64,000 nt of DNA, from contig DATCKU010000105.1 of NCBI GenBank assembly GCA_036564245.1, positions 62,001-126,000 on the forward strand, read 5' to 3'. A model generated the notes under the pieces. The model was not told the origin of the DNA, ran no database searches, and worked only from the letters and a program-made list of their open reading frames with translations. Positions 17,848 through 26,506 of this stretch are shown here, in pieces. Position 1 is the first letter of the stretch. Each line of letters opens with the position of its first letter. This DNA is from Thermasporomyces sp036564245 (GTDB lineage Bacteria > Actinomycetota > Actinomycetes > Propionibacteriales > Actinopolymorphaceae). Made by a program: the position numbers and the translations under genes.

Positions 17848-19167
17848 GTGGGCATCGCGGAAAAGCCGGCCAGCTGGACGGCTCGGGTGCCCTACGGCTG
17901 GTGCCTCGTCGTCGCGCTCGCCATCACGAGCACCGCGGGCTATGGGGTGTTGACCTATGCGCTGATGGTCTTCCTCGTGCCGATGCAGCAGGCGCTCGAC
18001 ACCAGCCGCACCGCACTGACCGTCGCGCCCGCCGTCAGCCTGTTGGTCTCGGCACTTGTCGCCGTGCCGATCGGCCGCTGGCTGGACCGTCGAGGCGGCC
18101 GTGTGTTGATGGTGGCCGGCTCGATCCTCGCGACGGTGGGCCTGCTCGCCTGGTCTCAGGTCGAGAACGTCGTGCAGTTCTACCTGGTCTCCGTCGTGCT
18201 CGGTGTGGCCGGAGCGGCTGTGCTGTACGAGGCGGCGTTCGCCGTCGTGGTGCCGTGGTTCGAGGGACAGCAGCGGGCGACGGCGCTCCTCGTGATCACG
18301 ATCGTCGGAGGGTTCGCCTCGACGATCTTCCTGCCGCTCACTGGTGTGCTGGTCGAGGCGTACGGATGGCGGCGGGCGCTGGTCGTGCTCGCCGTGGTGT
18401 ACGGCGTCCTCACGACCCCTCTGCACCTGTTGGTCCGCCGAGCCCCGGCGAGACCACGCGATCATGCCGTCCGCCCGGACGCACCTCCGGCCGCCGATGC
18501 GGCATCGGATACGACCGGATCGACCGGGCCGCGGGTGGCACGCGACGTGCGGGCCGAGACCGTACGGCTGGCGCTGCGTGACCCGGCGTACTGGTTGATC
18601 GGTGCGGCGTTCGTCGCCGAGGGCATCGGCGTGTTCGTGATCTCGGTCCACCTCGTCGCGTACCTCGGCGAGCTGGGCCATCCCGCCACGCTCGCGGCCA
18701 CGATCTCCGGTCTGCTCGGCGTGCTGTCGGTGACCGGACGGGTGGTGACTACCGCGGTCCAGCGGCGGTTCAGGTTGACCTCGGTCGTCGCAACGATCTT
18801 CGTCCTGCAGGCGATGGGCCTGCTCTTGCTTCCGTGGATCGGTGGGGACGTACGCGGCGCCGTTGCCTGTGTGCTCGCGATCGGCATCGGGTTCGGGGTC
18901 GCCACGGTCGCGAAGCCCGCTCTGCTGGCCGACCGGTACGGCGTGGTCGCCTACGCGACCCTCTCGGGTGTGCTCGGCGCGTTCCTCATGACGACGAAGG
19001 CGCTCGCTCCGCTCGGCGCGGCCTGGCTGCACGACATGGCAGGCAGCTACACACCCGTCATGCTGATCTGCGCGGTGACCGGCGTGCTTGGCGCCCTCGG
19101 CCTTGTGGTGGTCGGCCGGCATCGGGTGCGCACACCCGCACCGGACCTGGTAGCGGACCGGGTCTAG
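17848..19167 (+). CDS. MFS transporter
   Basis: A 439-residue carrier with twelve predicted membrane helices. The motif A-like loop GRWLDRRGGRVLM lies between helices 2 and 3, and a hydrophilic central loop (about 205-245) separates the halves. The pattern resembles monocarboxylate/oxalate-type MFS proteins, but the substrate is unknown. GTG 17848 is preceded by AAGGGTGG. It is convergent with, and overlaps by four bases, the nitroreductase-fold-like gene. No regulator is adjacent. Confidence 0.85.
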   Translation: MGIAEKPASWTARVPYGWCLVVALAITSTAGYGVLTYALMVFLVPMQQALDTSRTALTVAPAVSLLVSALVAVPIGRWLDRRGGRVLMVAGSILATVGLLAWSQVENVVQFYLVSVVLGVAGAAVLYEAAFAVVVPWFEGQQRATALLVITIVGGFASTIFLPLTGVLVEAYGWRRALVVLAVVYGVLTTPLHLLVRRAPARPRDHAVRPDAPPAADAASDTTGSTGPRVARDVRAETVRLALRDPAYWLIGAAFVAEGIGVFVISVHLVAYLGELGHPATLAATISGLLGVLSVTGRVVTTAVQRRFRLTSVVATIFVLQAMGLLLLPWIGGDVRGAVACVLAIGIGFGVATVAKPALLADRYGVVAYATLSGVLGAFLMTTKALAPLGAAWLHDMAGSYTPVMLICAVTGVLGALGLVVVGRHRVRTPAPDLVADRV

Positions 19168-20462
19168 GCCGCACGGCCGTGCCACTTCTGCAGGTGCGTG
19201 GCATGGGTGCGCAGGTAGGCGCCGGCTCTGAAGTGGTGGTCGTAGAACTCGAGGTCCAGGTGGTGGGCCTGGACGTAGTTCAGGATGAAAAGCGTCGGCA
19301 CGGTTCCGGGGAACTTGCCGAAGGTGTCGAAGACGTGCTGCGCTTGGCGTGTCACGCAGGCCTTGAAGCGTTCGTCGTGAACCTGAGCGCTGCCGCGGAC
19401 GCCCGGGCTGTCGGTCCAGGCTCCGGGTGTGTCGCGGTGGAACGGGCCGCCGGGTCCGAACTTGCGTTGGGTGAACGCCTCGACCGCCGTGGCCATGTCG
19501 GGGTAGTGGGGCGGGCAGTACGCCTCGAACACTCCTTCGCGGCCGGTGGGGTTTGGAGTCGACCAGCGTTCGTCCACGTCGTACCGGAACCCAAGGCCAG
19601 GCACGTCCGGGTTGCCCGAGGCCCCAAGCATCGTGAACCGGTCGATGCCGTCGAACATCCACCCGCCCAAACCCATCGCCTGCAGCATGAGCGTCCCCGC
19701 ATAGCACGCGGTGGCGAGCTCGGCGGTGGCCTCGGTCAGCGCGTACTGCTCGGCGAAGGTCAGGGGAAACGCCGACTCGACGTCGACCAGGTCGTGGAAC
19801 TCCTCGAGGCCGGGGATCTGTCGGCGATGAACGTCGTCGTAGATCGCGTAGCCGTTCAACGCGAGGAAGCAGAGAACGGCGATGAGATGCTGGGCGATGT
19901 CGGCCACGGGGATCACCAGGAGCGAGCCGGGGACGTTCACACACCAGTGGTTGTGTCTGTCGAGGTACGGCTCTTCGCGTGGCAGGTACAGCCGCTCCGC
20001 CGACAGCTGGCGTGGCCGGTCGCGATGGCGTTCGACCATCAGCTCCGGCGTGATCTGCTCGGTCGCCGGGTCCACGAGCGCGCCGGCATCGCGGGTGGGG
20101 AAGTAGTAGAGCCCGGTGTCGTCGGTGAAGAACAGTTCCGCCGTGTGGATGCCGGCGGCGGATGGGAAGGTGCGTCCGGCCGCGGCGGCGGAGTAGCTCG
20201 GGATCTGCGGTGTCAGGCGCGGGTTGTGGGAGATGGCGTAGTGCCACCCGGTCGTACCGCCCATTGCCCCAAGCACGAGCATCCGCTCGAGCTCGGTGAG
20301 AGGGAGCGGTTCGTGCCGGGAGCGGTAGGCGAGCGGGCCGTCCGGGATCTCGGTGCCCCGAGCGAAACGGCGTGAGCGCCGCCCGAAGAGAGCTTCCGCG
20401 AACGGAAACTCCGCAAGCTCACGCAGGGCCTCGGCTGTGGTCGCGTCCTCAGGGCTCGTCAT
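19164..20462 (-). CDS. Uncharacterised protein, possibly nitroreductase fold (SagB-like)
   Basis: A 432-residue soluble protein. Residues about 20-110 contain FGRRSRRFARG, a leucine-rich LPLTELERMLVLGAMGG stretch and GRTFPSAAGIHTAELFF followed by GLYYFP. This order resembles the Arg/Ser FMN-binding start and the PSAG-x-H-x-EL segment of SagB-type nitroreductases. The C-terminal half (FPGTVPTLFILNYVQAHHLD) is not recognised. If correct, it would be an FMN-dependent oxidoreductase, but the match is by eye and weak. The ATG at 20462 gives a sensible start. Confidence 0.5.
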   Translation of the reverse strand: MTSPEDATTAEALRELAEFPFAEALFGRRSRRFARGTEIPDGPLAYRSRHEPLPLTELERMLVLGAMGGTTGWHYAISHNPRLTPQIPSYSAAAAGRTFPSAAGIHTAELFFTDDTGLYYFPTRDAGALVDPATEQITPELMVERHRDRPRQLSAERLYLPREEPYLDRHNHWCVNVPGSLLVIPVADIAQHLIAVLCFLALNGYAIYDDVHRRQIPGLEEFHDLVDVESAFPLTFAEQYALTEATAELATACYAGTLMLQAMGLGGWMFDGIDRFTMLGASGNPDVPGLGFRYDVDERWSTPNPTGREGVFEAYCPPHYPDMATAVEAFTQRKFGPGGPFHRDTPGAWTDSPGVRGSAQVHDERFKACVTRQAQHVFDTFGKFPGTVPTLFILNYVQAHHLDLEFYDHHFRAGAYLRTHATHLQKWHGRAA

Positions 20463-20618
20463 GCTCGTCCCCCCGGTTCTCTGTGCCCTCGTTCGTGGGC
20501 ACCACCTCAAGAGCCGAGCCTTACCCCCGCCGGGCGTCGGCACACACCATGGCGGGTGAGTGGCCGCGGCGCGTGGTCATTGTCGCGGCGGGGGTGAAGG
20601 CGCGGCGCGTTGTGGCGG

Positions 20619-22589
20619 TCAGAGCATGCGGCGGGCGAGGTTCTCCTTCTGCGACGGTCCGTGCTGCCAGCCGGCGATCCACGGCGCCTCGGGGTAGAGG
20701 TGGAGGACGCCTTCCTCGAGCCAGAGGTACCTGCCGTCCAGCACCTTGCGGGCCAGAGCGTTGTCGCTGTCGTCGGAGTTCCGCCACAGCCGGGTCAGGA
20801 GCTCGGCTACTCGCACCTCGGCCTGCCGGCAGAAGGCGTCAGCCAGCTCGTACGCCTGGGCACCACGCTCCGGGTCCTCCCGGCGCAGCATCTCCGCGCG
20901 CACGCACGCTGCGACCATGGCGAAGAGCTCCGCGCCGATGTCGACGACCCGGGCAAGGAAGCCCTGCCGGAACTCCAGCTTGGCCTGCCAGCGCGCCATC
21001 CCGTAGAACGTGTTCCGCGCGAGCTTGCGGGACGCGCGTTCGACGAACCGGAGGTGGCGAGCCAGGCGGCCGAACTCGGCGTACGTCCCCGGAACCTGAC
21101 CCTTGCCGGCGACGAGCCGAGGCAGCCACCGCGCGTAGAAGCCGGACGCCTTCCCGGCCGCCTTGACCTTGGCGCCAGTGCTGGCACGCGGATTGGCGAG
21201 GTCACCGGCTGCCTGCAGGTGTGCGTCGACTGCCTCCCGGGCGATGAACAGGTGCATGATCTCGGTGGATCCCTCGAAGATCCGGTTGATCCGCATGTCG
21301 CGGAGCATCTGCTCGGCCGGGATGGCGCGTTCGCCGCGCGCCGCGAGCGACTCGGCGGTCTCGTACCCGCGTCCGCCGCGGATCTGCACCAGCTCGTCGA
21401 CCACCTCCCAGGCCTTCTCGCTGCAGTACAGCTTGGCGATCGCGGCCTCGAGTCGGATGTCGAACGTGCCGGCGTCGGCCATGGCGGCGGACAGCTCGAG
21501 GATGGACTCCATGGCGTACGAGGTCGCCGCGATGTTGGCGATCTTCTGCGCGATCGCCCCGTGCTTGCCGATCGGGCGGCCCCACTGCACGCGCTCGTTC
21601 GACCACTCGCGGGCGACCTTGAGCGACCACTTGCCGGCTCCAGCACACATGGCCGGAATCGAGAGGCGGCCGGTGTTGAGCGTGGTGAGCGCGATCTTGA
21701 GACCCTGACCCTCGTGTCCAAGGCGGTTCTCGACCGGCACCCGCACCTGGTGGAACCGGGTGACGCCGTTCTCGATTCCCTTGAGGCCCATGAAGGCGTT
21801 GCGGTTCTCGACCGTGATGCCCGGGCTGTCGGCCTCGACGACGAACGCCGTGATGCCGCCGCGGTGCCCCTCGCTCTCAGGCACCCGGGCCATCACCACC
21901 AGCAGCTCGGCGACGACGCCGTTGGTGGTCCACAGCTTCACGCCGTCGAGGATGTAGGCCGACCCGTCCTCGGTCGGTACGGCCGACATCGACAACCGGG
22001 CGGGGTCGGAGCCGACGTCGGGCTCGGTGAGCAGGAACGCGCTGATCGCACCGCGAGCGCAGCGCGGAAGGAACTTCCGCTTCTGCTCTTCGGTGCCGAA
22101 CAGCTTGACCGGCTCGGGTACGCCGATCGACTGGTGCGCCGAAAGCAGGGCGCCGATGCTCGGATGGACCGATCCGGCGAGCATCAGGGCGCGGGCGTAG
22201 TCGACCATCCGCAAGCCCAGGCCGCCGTACTCCTCAGGAATCTTCATGCCGAACGCGCCGAGGGTCGCGAAGCCCTTGACGTACTCGTCCGGTATCCGTG
22301 ACTCGCGTTCGATGACCTGGCCGTCGAGCGTCTTGCAATAGGCCTCGAGCCGGGACAGGAACTCGGCCCCCTTGGCGGCCCGGTCTTGTGTTGCGGTGTC
22401 CGTCCCGGCCTCGGCGCGGGTGCCGTTCTGCCGGTTCGGATCCAGGCGGCTCGCCGGGTGGATGAGGTCCAGGCGCAGCCGGCCCAGGTAGAGGTCTTTG
22501 GCGAAGCTCGGTTTGACCCACGCGGACTCGCGTGCTGCCTCGGCGGTCGCGCGGGCGTCTGCCTCGGTCACAGATCGGGTCTTGCTCAT
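20619..22589 (-). CDS. Acyl-CoA dehydrogenase (VLCAD/ACAD9-like, long form)
   Basis: A 656-residue flavoprotein that introduces the trans-2 double bond in acyl-CoA beta-oxidation. The FAD-site segment AFLLTEPDVGSDPARL, LWTTNG and the C-terminal helical domain with RIFEGSTEI (Glu439, likely catalytic base) are all present. It is about 250 residues longer than short-chain enzymes, with an added C-terminal domain as in very-long-chain types. A perfect palindrome at 22647-22658 sits 58 bp upstream of the start and is a likely operator. Confidence 0.92.
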   Translation of the reverse strand: MSKTRSVTEADARATAEAARESAWVKPSFAKDLYLGRLRLDLIHPASRLDPNRQNGTRAEAGTDTATQDRAAKGAEFLSRLEAYCKTLDGQVIERESRIPDEYVKGFATLGAFGMKIPEEYGGLGLRMVDYARALMLAGSVHPSIGALLSAHQSIGVPEPVKLFGTEEQKRKFLPRCARGAISAFLLTEPDVGSDPARLSMSAVPTEDGSAYILDGVKLWTTNGVVAELLVVMARVPESEGHRGGITAFVVEADSPGITVENRNAFMGLKGIENGVTRFHQVRVPVENRLGHEGQGLKIALTTLNTGRLSIPAMCAGAGKWSLKVAREWSNERVQWGRPIGKHGAIAQKIANIAATSYAMESILELSAAMADAGTFDIRLEAAIAKLYCSEKAWEVVDELVQIRGGRGYETAESLAARGERAIPAEQMLRDMRINRIFEGSTEIMHLFIAREAVDAHLQAAGDLANPRASTGAKVKAAGKASGFYARWLPRLVAGKGQVPGTYAEFGRLARHLRFVERASRKLARNTFYGMARWQAKLEFRQGFLARVVDIGAELFAMVAACVRAEMLRREDPERGAQAYELADAFCRQAEVRVAELLTRLWRNSDDSDNALARKVLDGRYLWLEEGVLHLYPEAPWIAGWQHGPSQKENLARRML

Positions 22590-22646
22590 GGCATCTCACA
22601 CCCTCTCCCGGTGCCCTACGGCCTCGCCGTAGCTACTCCCCAGTGT

Positions 22647-22658
22647 TACTCGCGAGTA
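22647..22658. promoter_or_regulatory. Palindromic operator candidate for the acyl-CoA dehydrogenase
   Basis: TACTCGCGAGTA is a perfect 12-bp palindrome. Flanking bases extend it to 16 bp with one mismatched pair. It lies in the upstream region of the minus-strand acyl-CoA dehydrogenase. TetR-family regulators of fatty-acid genes bind sites of this shape. No regulator gene is adjacent, so control would be in trans. Confidence 0.5.
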
Positions 22659-22787
22659 GCCTCGAGGAAAAGGGTTCCGCGAAACTGGGTCCAGGAGGTT
22701 TCCCGACAAATCCCTCAAGAATGACCAGGCGTGGCGGGTGCCTGCCCGCCATGGCAGGGGCCGGTGCCGGGCGTCGGTACTGCTCAC

Positions 22788-23804
22788 CTACTGAGGCGAG
22801 ACTCGGGCCTCCGCAGCGTCCGATCGATCGGGGAATTGGTCGGAGATCTGCGGCGCCATCGCCACTACCAGCGCGAGGATCATGCAGGCGGTGCCGGTGA
22901 TGCCGGCCGCACTTCCCGCGTACGCCACGAACATCCGACGTCCACCGGCATCGACGCCCAGACCCGAGACCTGTTCGGTGAGCCCGAGTGCGAGCGTCGC
23001 GATCGTCAGCAAGCCGAATCCCGCGAGCAGCAGCGCGGTGAGGGCGTACGCGTGAACCGCGGTCGACCCGCACTCGCCACGCTGCGTAAGCACCACGACA
23101 GCGGCCACGAACGACGACCACGCGCCGACGACGAGGAGGGCGGCGACCACGTCGCTTGGTCGATGCCAGCCCTCCGCGAGCGTGGCGACACCGACGAGGG
23201 CCGCGTACGCCGCGCCGACCACGGCGGCGAAGCCTCGCACTCGTGGCGGCAGGACGAAGACGGCCGCCGCCGCGATCGATGCCGCCACCGTCGTGTGTCC
23301 ACTCGGCAAGCTGTTGTGGTCGGGGTGCAGCGGGTCGACGGAAAGCTCCGGTCGGTCGATGCGGTGCTTGAGGATCTGTGTGCTGAGGTTGGCGCCGACG
23401 ATGAGGACCAGGGCGGTCACGGCGAGCCCGATCCGGCGTCTCACCAGCGCGATGAACCCGAGAACGCAGATGACCGCGACGATCGACGTGATCGAGATGG
23501 TTCTGAGCGCGCCCGACACCGCACTGCGTACACCATCCGGAACGGTGCCCTGGATCTGGTCGAGAATGGCGAGCTCACGACCGGCGAACGCGATGGCGTC
23601 GACTGCCTGGCCTCGTGCCGTGCGTACGAACACCCACCAGACGGCGACCAGCGCAGCGGCCTGCGCTGCCGTCAACACGAGGTACCAGCCGGCGAGGAGA
23701 AGACGTCGCAGTGTCGGTCTGGTGCCGGCAGGCGACTCGACCGGACGCTCGTGAGCAGCGCCTTCGACAGTCCGCCACCGGAACCCCCGTCGGTGAGTTG
23801 GCAT
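22788..23804 (-). CDS. PAP2-family membrane phosphatase
   Basis: A 338-residue polytopic protein with the three phosphatase motifs: KHRIDRPEL (K-x6-RP type), SLPSGHTT (PSGH) and EGWHRPSDVVAA (H and D of motif 3; the usual SR pair is replaced by EG earlier in the motif). Such enzymes dephosphorylate lipid phosphates or undecaprenyl pyrophosphate at the outer membrane face. N-terminal helices precede the catalytic region and three helices follow it. It is transcribed away from the CBM2-like gene. Confidence 0.85.
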   Translation of the reverse strand: MPTHRRGFRWRTVEGAAHERPVESPAGTRPTLRRLLLAGWYLVLTAAQAAALVAVWWVFVRTARGQAVDAIAFAGRELAILDQIQGTVPDGVRSAVSGALRTISITSIVAVICVLGFIALVRRRIGLAVTALVLIVGANLSTQILKHRIDRPELSVDPLHPDHNSLPSGHTTVAASIAAAAVFVLPPRVRGFAAVVGAAYAALVGVATLAEGWHRPSDVVAALLVVGAWSSFVAAVVVLTQRGECGSTAVHAYALTALLLAGFGLLTIATLALGLTEQVSGLGVDAGGRRMFVAYAGSAAGITGTACMILALVVAMAPQISDQFPDRSDAAEARVSPQ

Positions 23805-23909
23805 GGGTTCACGCTAGACACGGCATGGCACAATCGTGACGTACTTTCACAAGGTGCGGGACGTTGGGGGAATTGATGGGGGATCGGTCCCGCGGGGGAG
23901 GGATTGCGC

Positions 23910-24566
23910 ATGAAGCGCCTGCTGAGGCGCAGGACCCTGTCACCAGAAGAACGCACACTTGCACTCGTTGGCGTGCTCACCACCGCGTGCGCGCTCACCA
24001 TCGTCGTGGCTGCGGTGGTGATCGGTAACGGTACGGGCCGGGCGGGTGTCACCGCGCCGGTCGGTGTGCAGCGCGTGGCGACACCGACCGGACCGGTTCC
24101 GGTGCTCGCCGAGGACCGCAGCGATTCTCGACCGCGAGTCGAGTCGCCGAAGCAGTCGAAGCGCGACAAGAAGGCGGCTGACCGAAGGCCTACGCGCAAG
24201 TCACCGCAGCGCAAGCCGTCCACGCCGCCTGCCGAGGCCGAGGAGGCCGATCAGCCGTACGTCTCGATTCGACCGGCGAGCACGTGGGACGACGGTTTCG
24301 TCGCCGTCGTGCGGATCATCAACCCCACCGACGAACCGTTGCCTTGGGAGATCAGCTTCGAGCTGCGTGACGCCGACATCGAGAACGCCTGGCAGGCAGA
24401 GCTCGACGATGGCGACGGCACGATCGTCGCGCGTGGCCTGGACTACAACGCGGTCATCGCCCCGCGGAGCTGGGTCGAGTTCGGGTTCGTGGCCGAAGGG
24501 ACCGACCGTCCGCAGGTGGACGACTGCCTGATCAACGGCGAGCCCTGCCGCGCTCCCCGCAGCTAG
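23910..24566 (+). CDS. Membrane-anchored protein with CBM2-like domain
   Basis: A 218-residue protein. Residues 1-18 are basic, 20-42 form a membrane helix, 43-110 are a charged Lys/Arg/Pro-rich linker, and 115-210 resemble family 2 carbohydrate-binding modules: WDDGFVAVVRIINPTDEPLP, then FELRDADIENAWQAELDDGD, YNAVIAPRSWVEFGFVAEG and a closing INGEPC. Spacing of Trp, Asn-x-Trp, Tyr-Asn and FGF follows the CBM2 pattern, although one usual surface Trp is Pro-Trp here. The ATG at 23910 follows GGGGGAGGGA. It may bind polysaccharide at the cell surface. Confidence 0.65.
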   Translation: MKRLLRRRTLSPEERTLALVGVLTTACALTIVVAAVVIGNGTGRAGVTAPVGVQRVATPTGPVPVLAEDRSDSRPRVESPKQSKRDKKAADRRPTRKSPQRKPSTPPAEAEEADQPYVSIRPASTWDDGFVAVVRIINPTDEPLPWEISFELRDADIENAWQAELDDGDGTIVARGLDYNAVIAPRSWVEFGFVAEGTDRPQVDDCLINGEPCRAPRS

Positions 24567-24569
24567 CAC

Positions 24570-24605
24570 TGACCACGCGTCGCAGCTGAAAATGACCACG
24601 CATCG
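24570..24605. repeat. Direct repeat pair, possible IS-end remnant
   Basis: TGACCACGCGTCG (24570-24582) and TGACCACGCATCG (24593-24605) are direct copies with one difference, 23 bp apart start to start, with GCAGCTGAAAA between. It resembles the repeated terminal boxes of IS21-type elements from memory only. No transposase gene is nearby. Confidence 0.35.
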
Positions 24606-24789
24606 AGGGGCGTCGCATCCTTCGCATGGCGTCGAGCCCGTGTAACGGTCACAAAGTCCACGGCATGTGTGCCTCGTCAGTACGCGCCTAGCCGGTCGTC
24701 CGTTCGCGGCAGAAGTCTGGCGCTGTGATCGGGCATGCGGGATGGTGGCCCGAGCAGAGCGTTATGCGGTTGGAAAGGAAGGCCGCTGC

Positions 24790-25575
24790 ATGTTGAATCC
24801 CGAGGCCGCTCCGGGCCCGCTCACTGACCTTGAACGCTTCATCTTCGAGTCATGGGGTTATCTCGTGATTCCGGAGGTGCTCACCGCTGAGGAAGCCGAG
24901 GAGTGCTACGAGGCATCCCGACGCCTGCACGCGGCCAGAGAGCGGGAGTTCGGGCAGATCGGTCGTGGGTACGAGATGGAGCCATGTCTGGAGCGGCTCA
25001 TCGACCACCCTGCCGTGCTGCCGAAGGTCCGAGGACTCTTCGGTGACCGGTTCATCCTTCAGGCGAGCTGGAACACGATGCAGCCGGCGCATGGCGGCAT
25101 GGGCGGGTGGCATCAGGACGGGTCGAGTGCCTACAACTTCAATCGCGTGGGCTATCCGGTGCCGCTGATCCAGCTGCGCGTGTCGTACCTGCTGACCGAC
25201 CAGACCAGGCCCGGCACCGGCAACATGGAACTCATTCCCGGCAGCCACCGCAGTCAGGTTCCGCTGCCTGACGACATCCGAGCCTCGCGCGGAGACGTAC
25301 CCATCGGGCACGTGATCTGCGCTCCGATCGGATCGGTGCTGATCTTCCACAACGCCGTGTGGCACCGGACCTACCGCCACGACGGCGACCGCGACCGCTA
25401 CACCGCCCACTACATCTACAGCCCGCCGTGGGTGCGGCCGGCCGATCGGCTCGCCAACTCCAAGGAGTTCCTGGAACGCACCACGCCGATGCGCCGTGCG
25501 CTCATGGGAGAGTTCGAACGACCGGACGCTCCCTATGGTGCGAACTACGAGCCACTTCCGTTCGACGGGCGGTAG
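24790..25575 (+). CDS. Phytanoyl-CoA dioxygenase (PhyH) family protein
   Basis: A 261-residue Fe(II)/2-oxoglutarate oxygenase with the facial triad His108-x-Asp110 in GWHQDGSS and distal His192 in AVWHRTYRH. The 2-oxoglutarate-binding Arg is likely in DRYTAHYIY. The N-terminus LERFIFESWGYLVIPEVL is typical of PhyH proteins. The substrate is unknown; actinobacterial paralogues often act on small metabolites rather than phytanoyl-CoA. The ATG at 24790 follows GGAAAGGAAGG. A truncated dihydrofolate-reductase-family remnant abuts its 3' end. Confidence 0.85.
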   Translation: MLNPEAAPGPLTDLERFIFESWGYLVIPEVLTAEEAEECYEASRRLHAAREREFGQIGRGYEMEPCLERLIDHPAVLPKVRGLFGDRFILQASWNTMQPAHGGMGGWHQDGSSAYNFNRVGYPVPLIQLRVSYLLTDQTRPGTGNMELIPGSHRSQVPLPDDIRASRGDVPIGHVICAPIGSVLIFHNAVWHRTYRHDGDRDRYTAHYIYSPPWVRPADRLANSKEFLERTTPMRRALMGEFERPDAPYGANYEPLPFDGR

Positions 25576-25576
25576 C

Positions 25577-25846
25577 AGAGCAGGCCGCCGGTTGCGCTTT
25601 GGGCTCGCTGACGGTCGCGACCGGATCGCCTTTCACGGGCGTCGTGTTGTTCCAGTCAGCGCCTGTGAGCGTGCTCGAGAGAACGACCTTCATGAGCTCC
25701 GCGATCTCGGGAAGGTCGGCGGCGGCAGGGGTCGGCCAGAAGGCGGCCATCCCTTCGTAGGTCACCCGGCCGAACACCAGGGTGCCGATGTCGTTCAGCT
25801 GGCTGACCGAGTACGCAGTGAAGTCGTCGTCGGTCGTGGTCTCGCG
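25577..25846 (-). pseudogene. Remnant of a dihydrofolate reductase/RibD C-terminal family gene
   Basis: The minus strand encodes SVSQLNDIGTLVFGRVTYEG, then MAAFWPTPAAADLPEIAELM and TLTGADWNNTTPVKGDPVA, a clear match to the middle of DHFR-family proteins. The N-terminal strand with the start and the C-terminal third are missing. A short deletion after PEIAELM removes the usual residues before KVVLS. The frame then runs into the PhyH gene. It is therefore a decayed fragment, truncated at both ends. Confidence 0.7.
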
Positions 25847-25919
25847 ACGGCGAGCCCGATGCGGAATTCGAACGGCACCCAGAGCCGCTGCGATCGGCTG
25901 CCCTTCCCTGGCCGTGTGG

Positions 25920-26478
25920 TCATGCGCATAGTGAGGTGGCGTTGGCGAATTGGTATTCCGGCAGGTCGATCGCGTCGGCCTTGCCGAACTGCCGCTCGCG
26001 CAGCGGGCGCATCGGCCAGCGCGACATCATCCGGATCGACCACCAGCCAAGCCGGATACCCACCTTGCTGCGTGGCGCATAGCCGTTGACGCCTCCGGGC
26101 GGGAGTTCCTGCGCCTGCTTGACGTAGGGCCGCAGTACGCGCTCACAGCGATCGAGCGCAGCACGAATGTCGCCGTCGGCGGCTGCTGCGAGCTCACCCG
26201 CCAGCACGTAGGCGCCGGCGAGGCCCAGGCTGGTGCCGAGGCCGGTCAACGGCGACGGGCAGTACCCCGCGTCGCCTACGAGCACCACGCGACCGCGCGA
26301 CCAGCTCTCCAGGTGGACCTGGGCTATTTCGGAGAAGCTGAAGCCCGGTGCGGTACGCATCGACTCGACCAGTGCCGGGGTGTGCCACGCCGCGCCGGCC
26401 ATTCGTTGCGCGAGCAGTTCACGCTGCCCAGCCGGGTCGTTGTGGTCGTAGTAAACGCCGGTGCCCCGGAAGGACTGG
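25920..26478 (-). pseudogene. 5'-truncated FAD-dependent monooxygenase
   Basis: The readable part covers the C-terminal half of a PheA/TfdB-like aromatic hydroxylase-type flavoprotein. GTGVYYDHNDPAG leads into a segment ending RGRVVLVGDAGYCPSPLTGL, the conserved GD motif that binds the FAD ribityl chain, followed by the helical tail. The N-terminal Rossmann GxGxxG half (about 200 residues) is absent because the frame runs head-on into the TetR gene near 26480-26507. Translation from an internal ATG at 26402 would give 160 residues without a FAD fold. Confidence 0.75.
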
Positions 26479-26506
26479 CTGACCTCCGGGTGGTGGGGCG
26501 GTTCGC

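Noticed and set aside
17722..20247. Minus-strand frame of 841 codons across the MFS gene
   Set aside because: Arg/His/Asp/Gln-rich shadow of the MFS and neighbouring genes without any domain.
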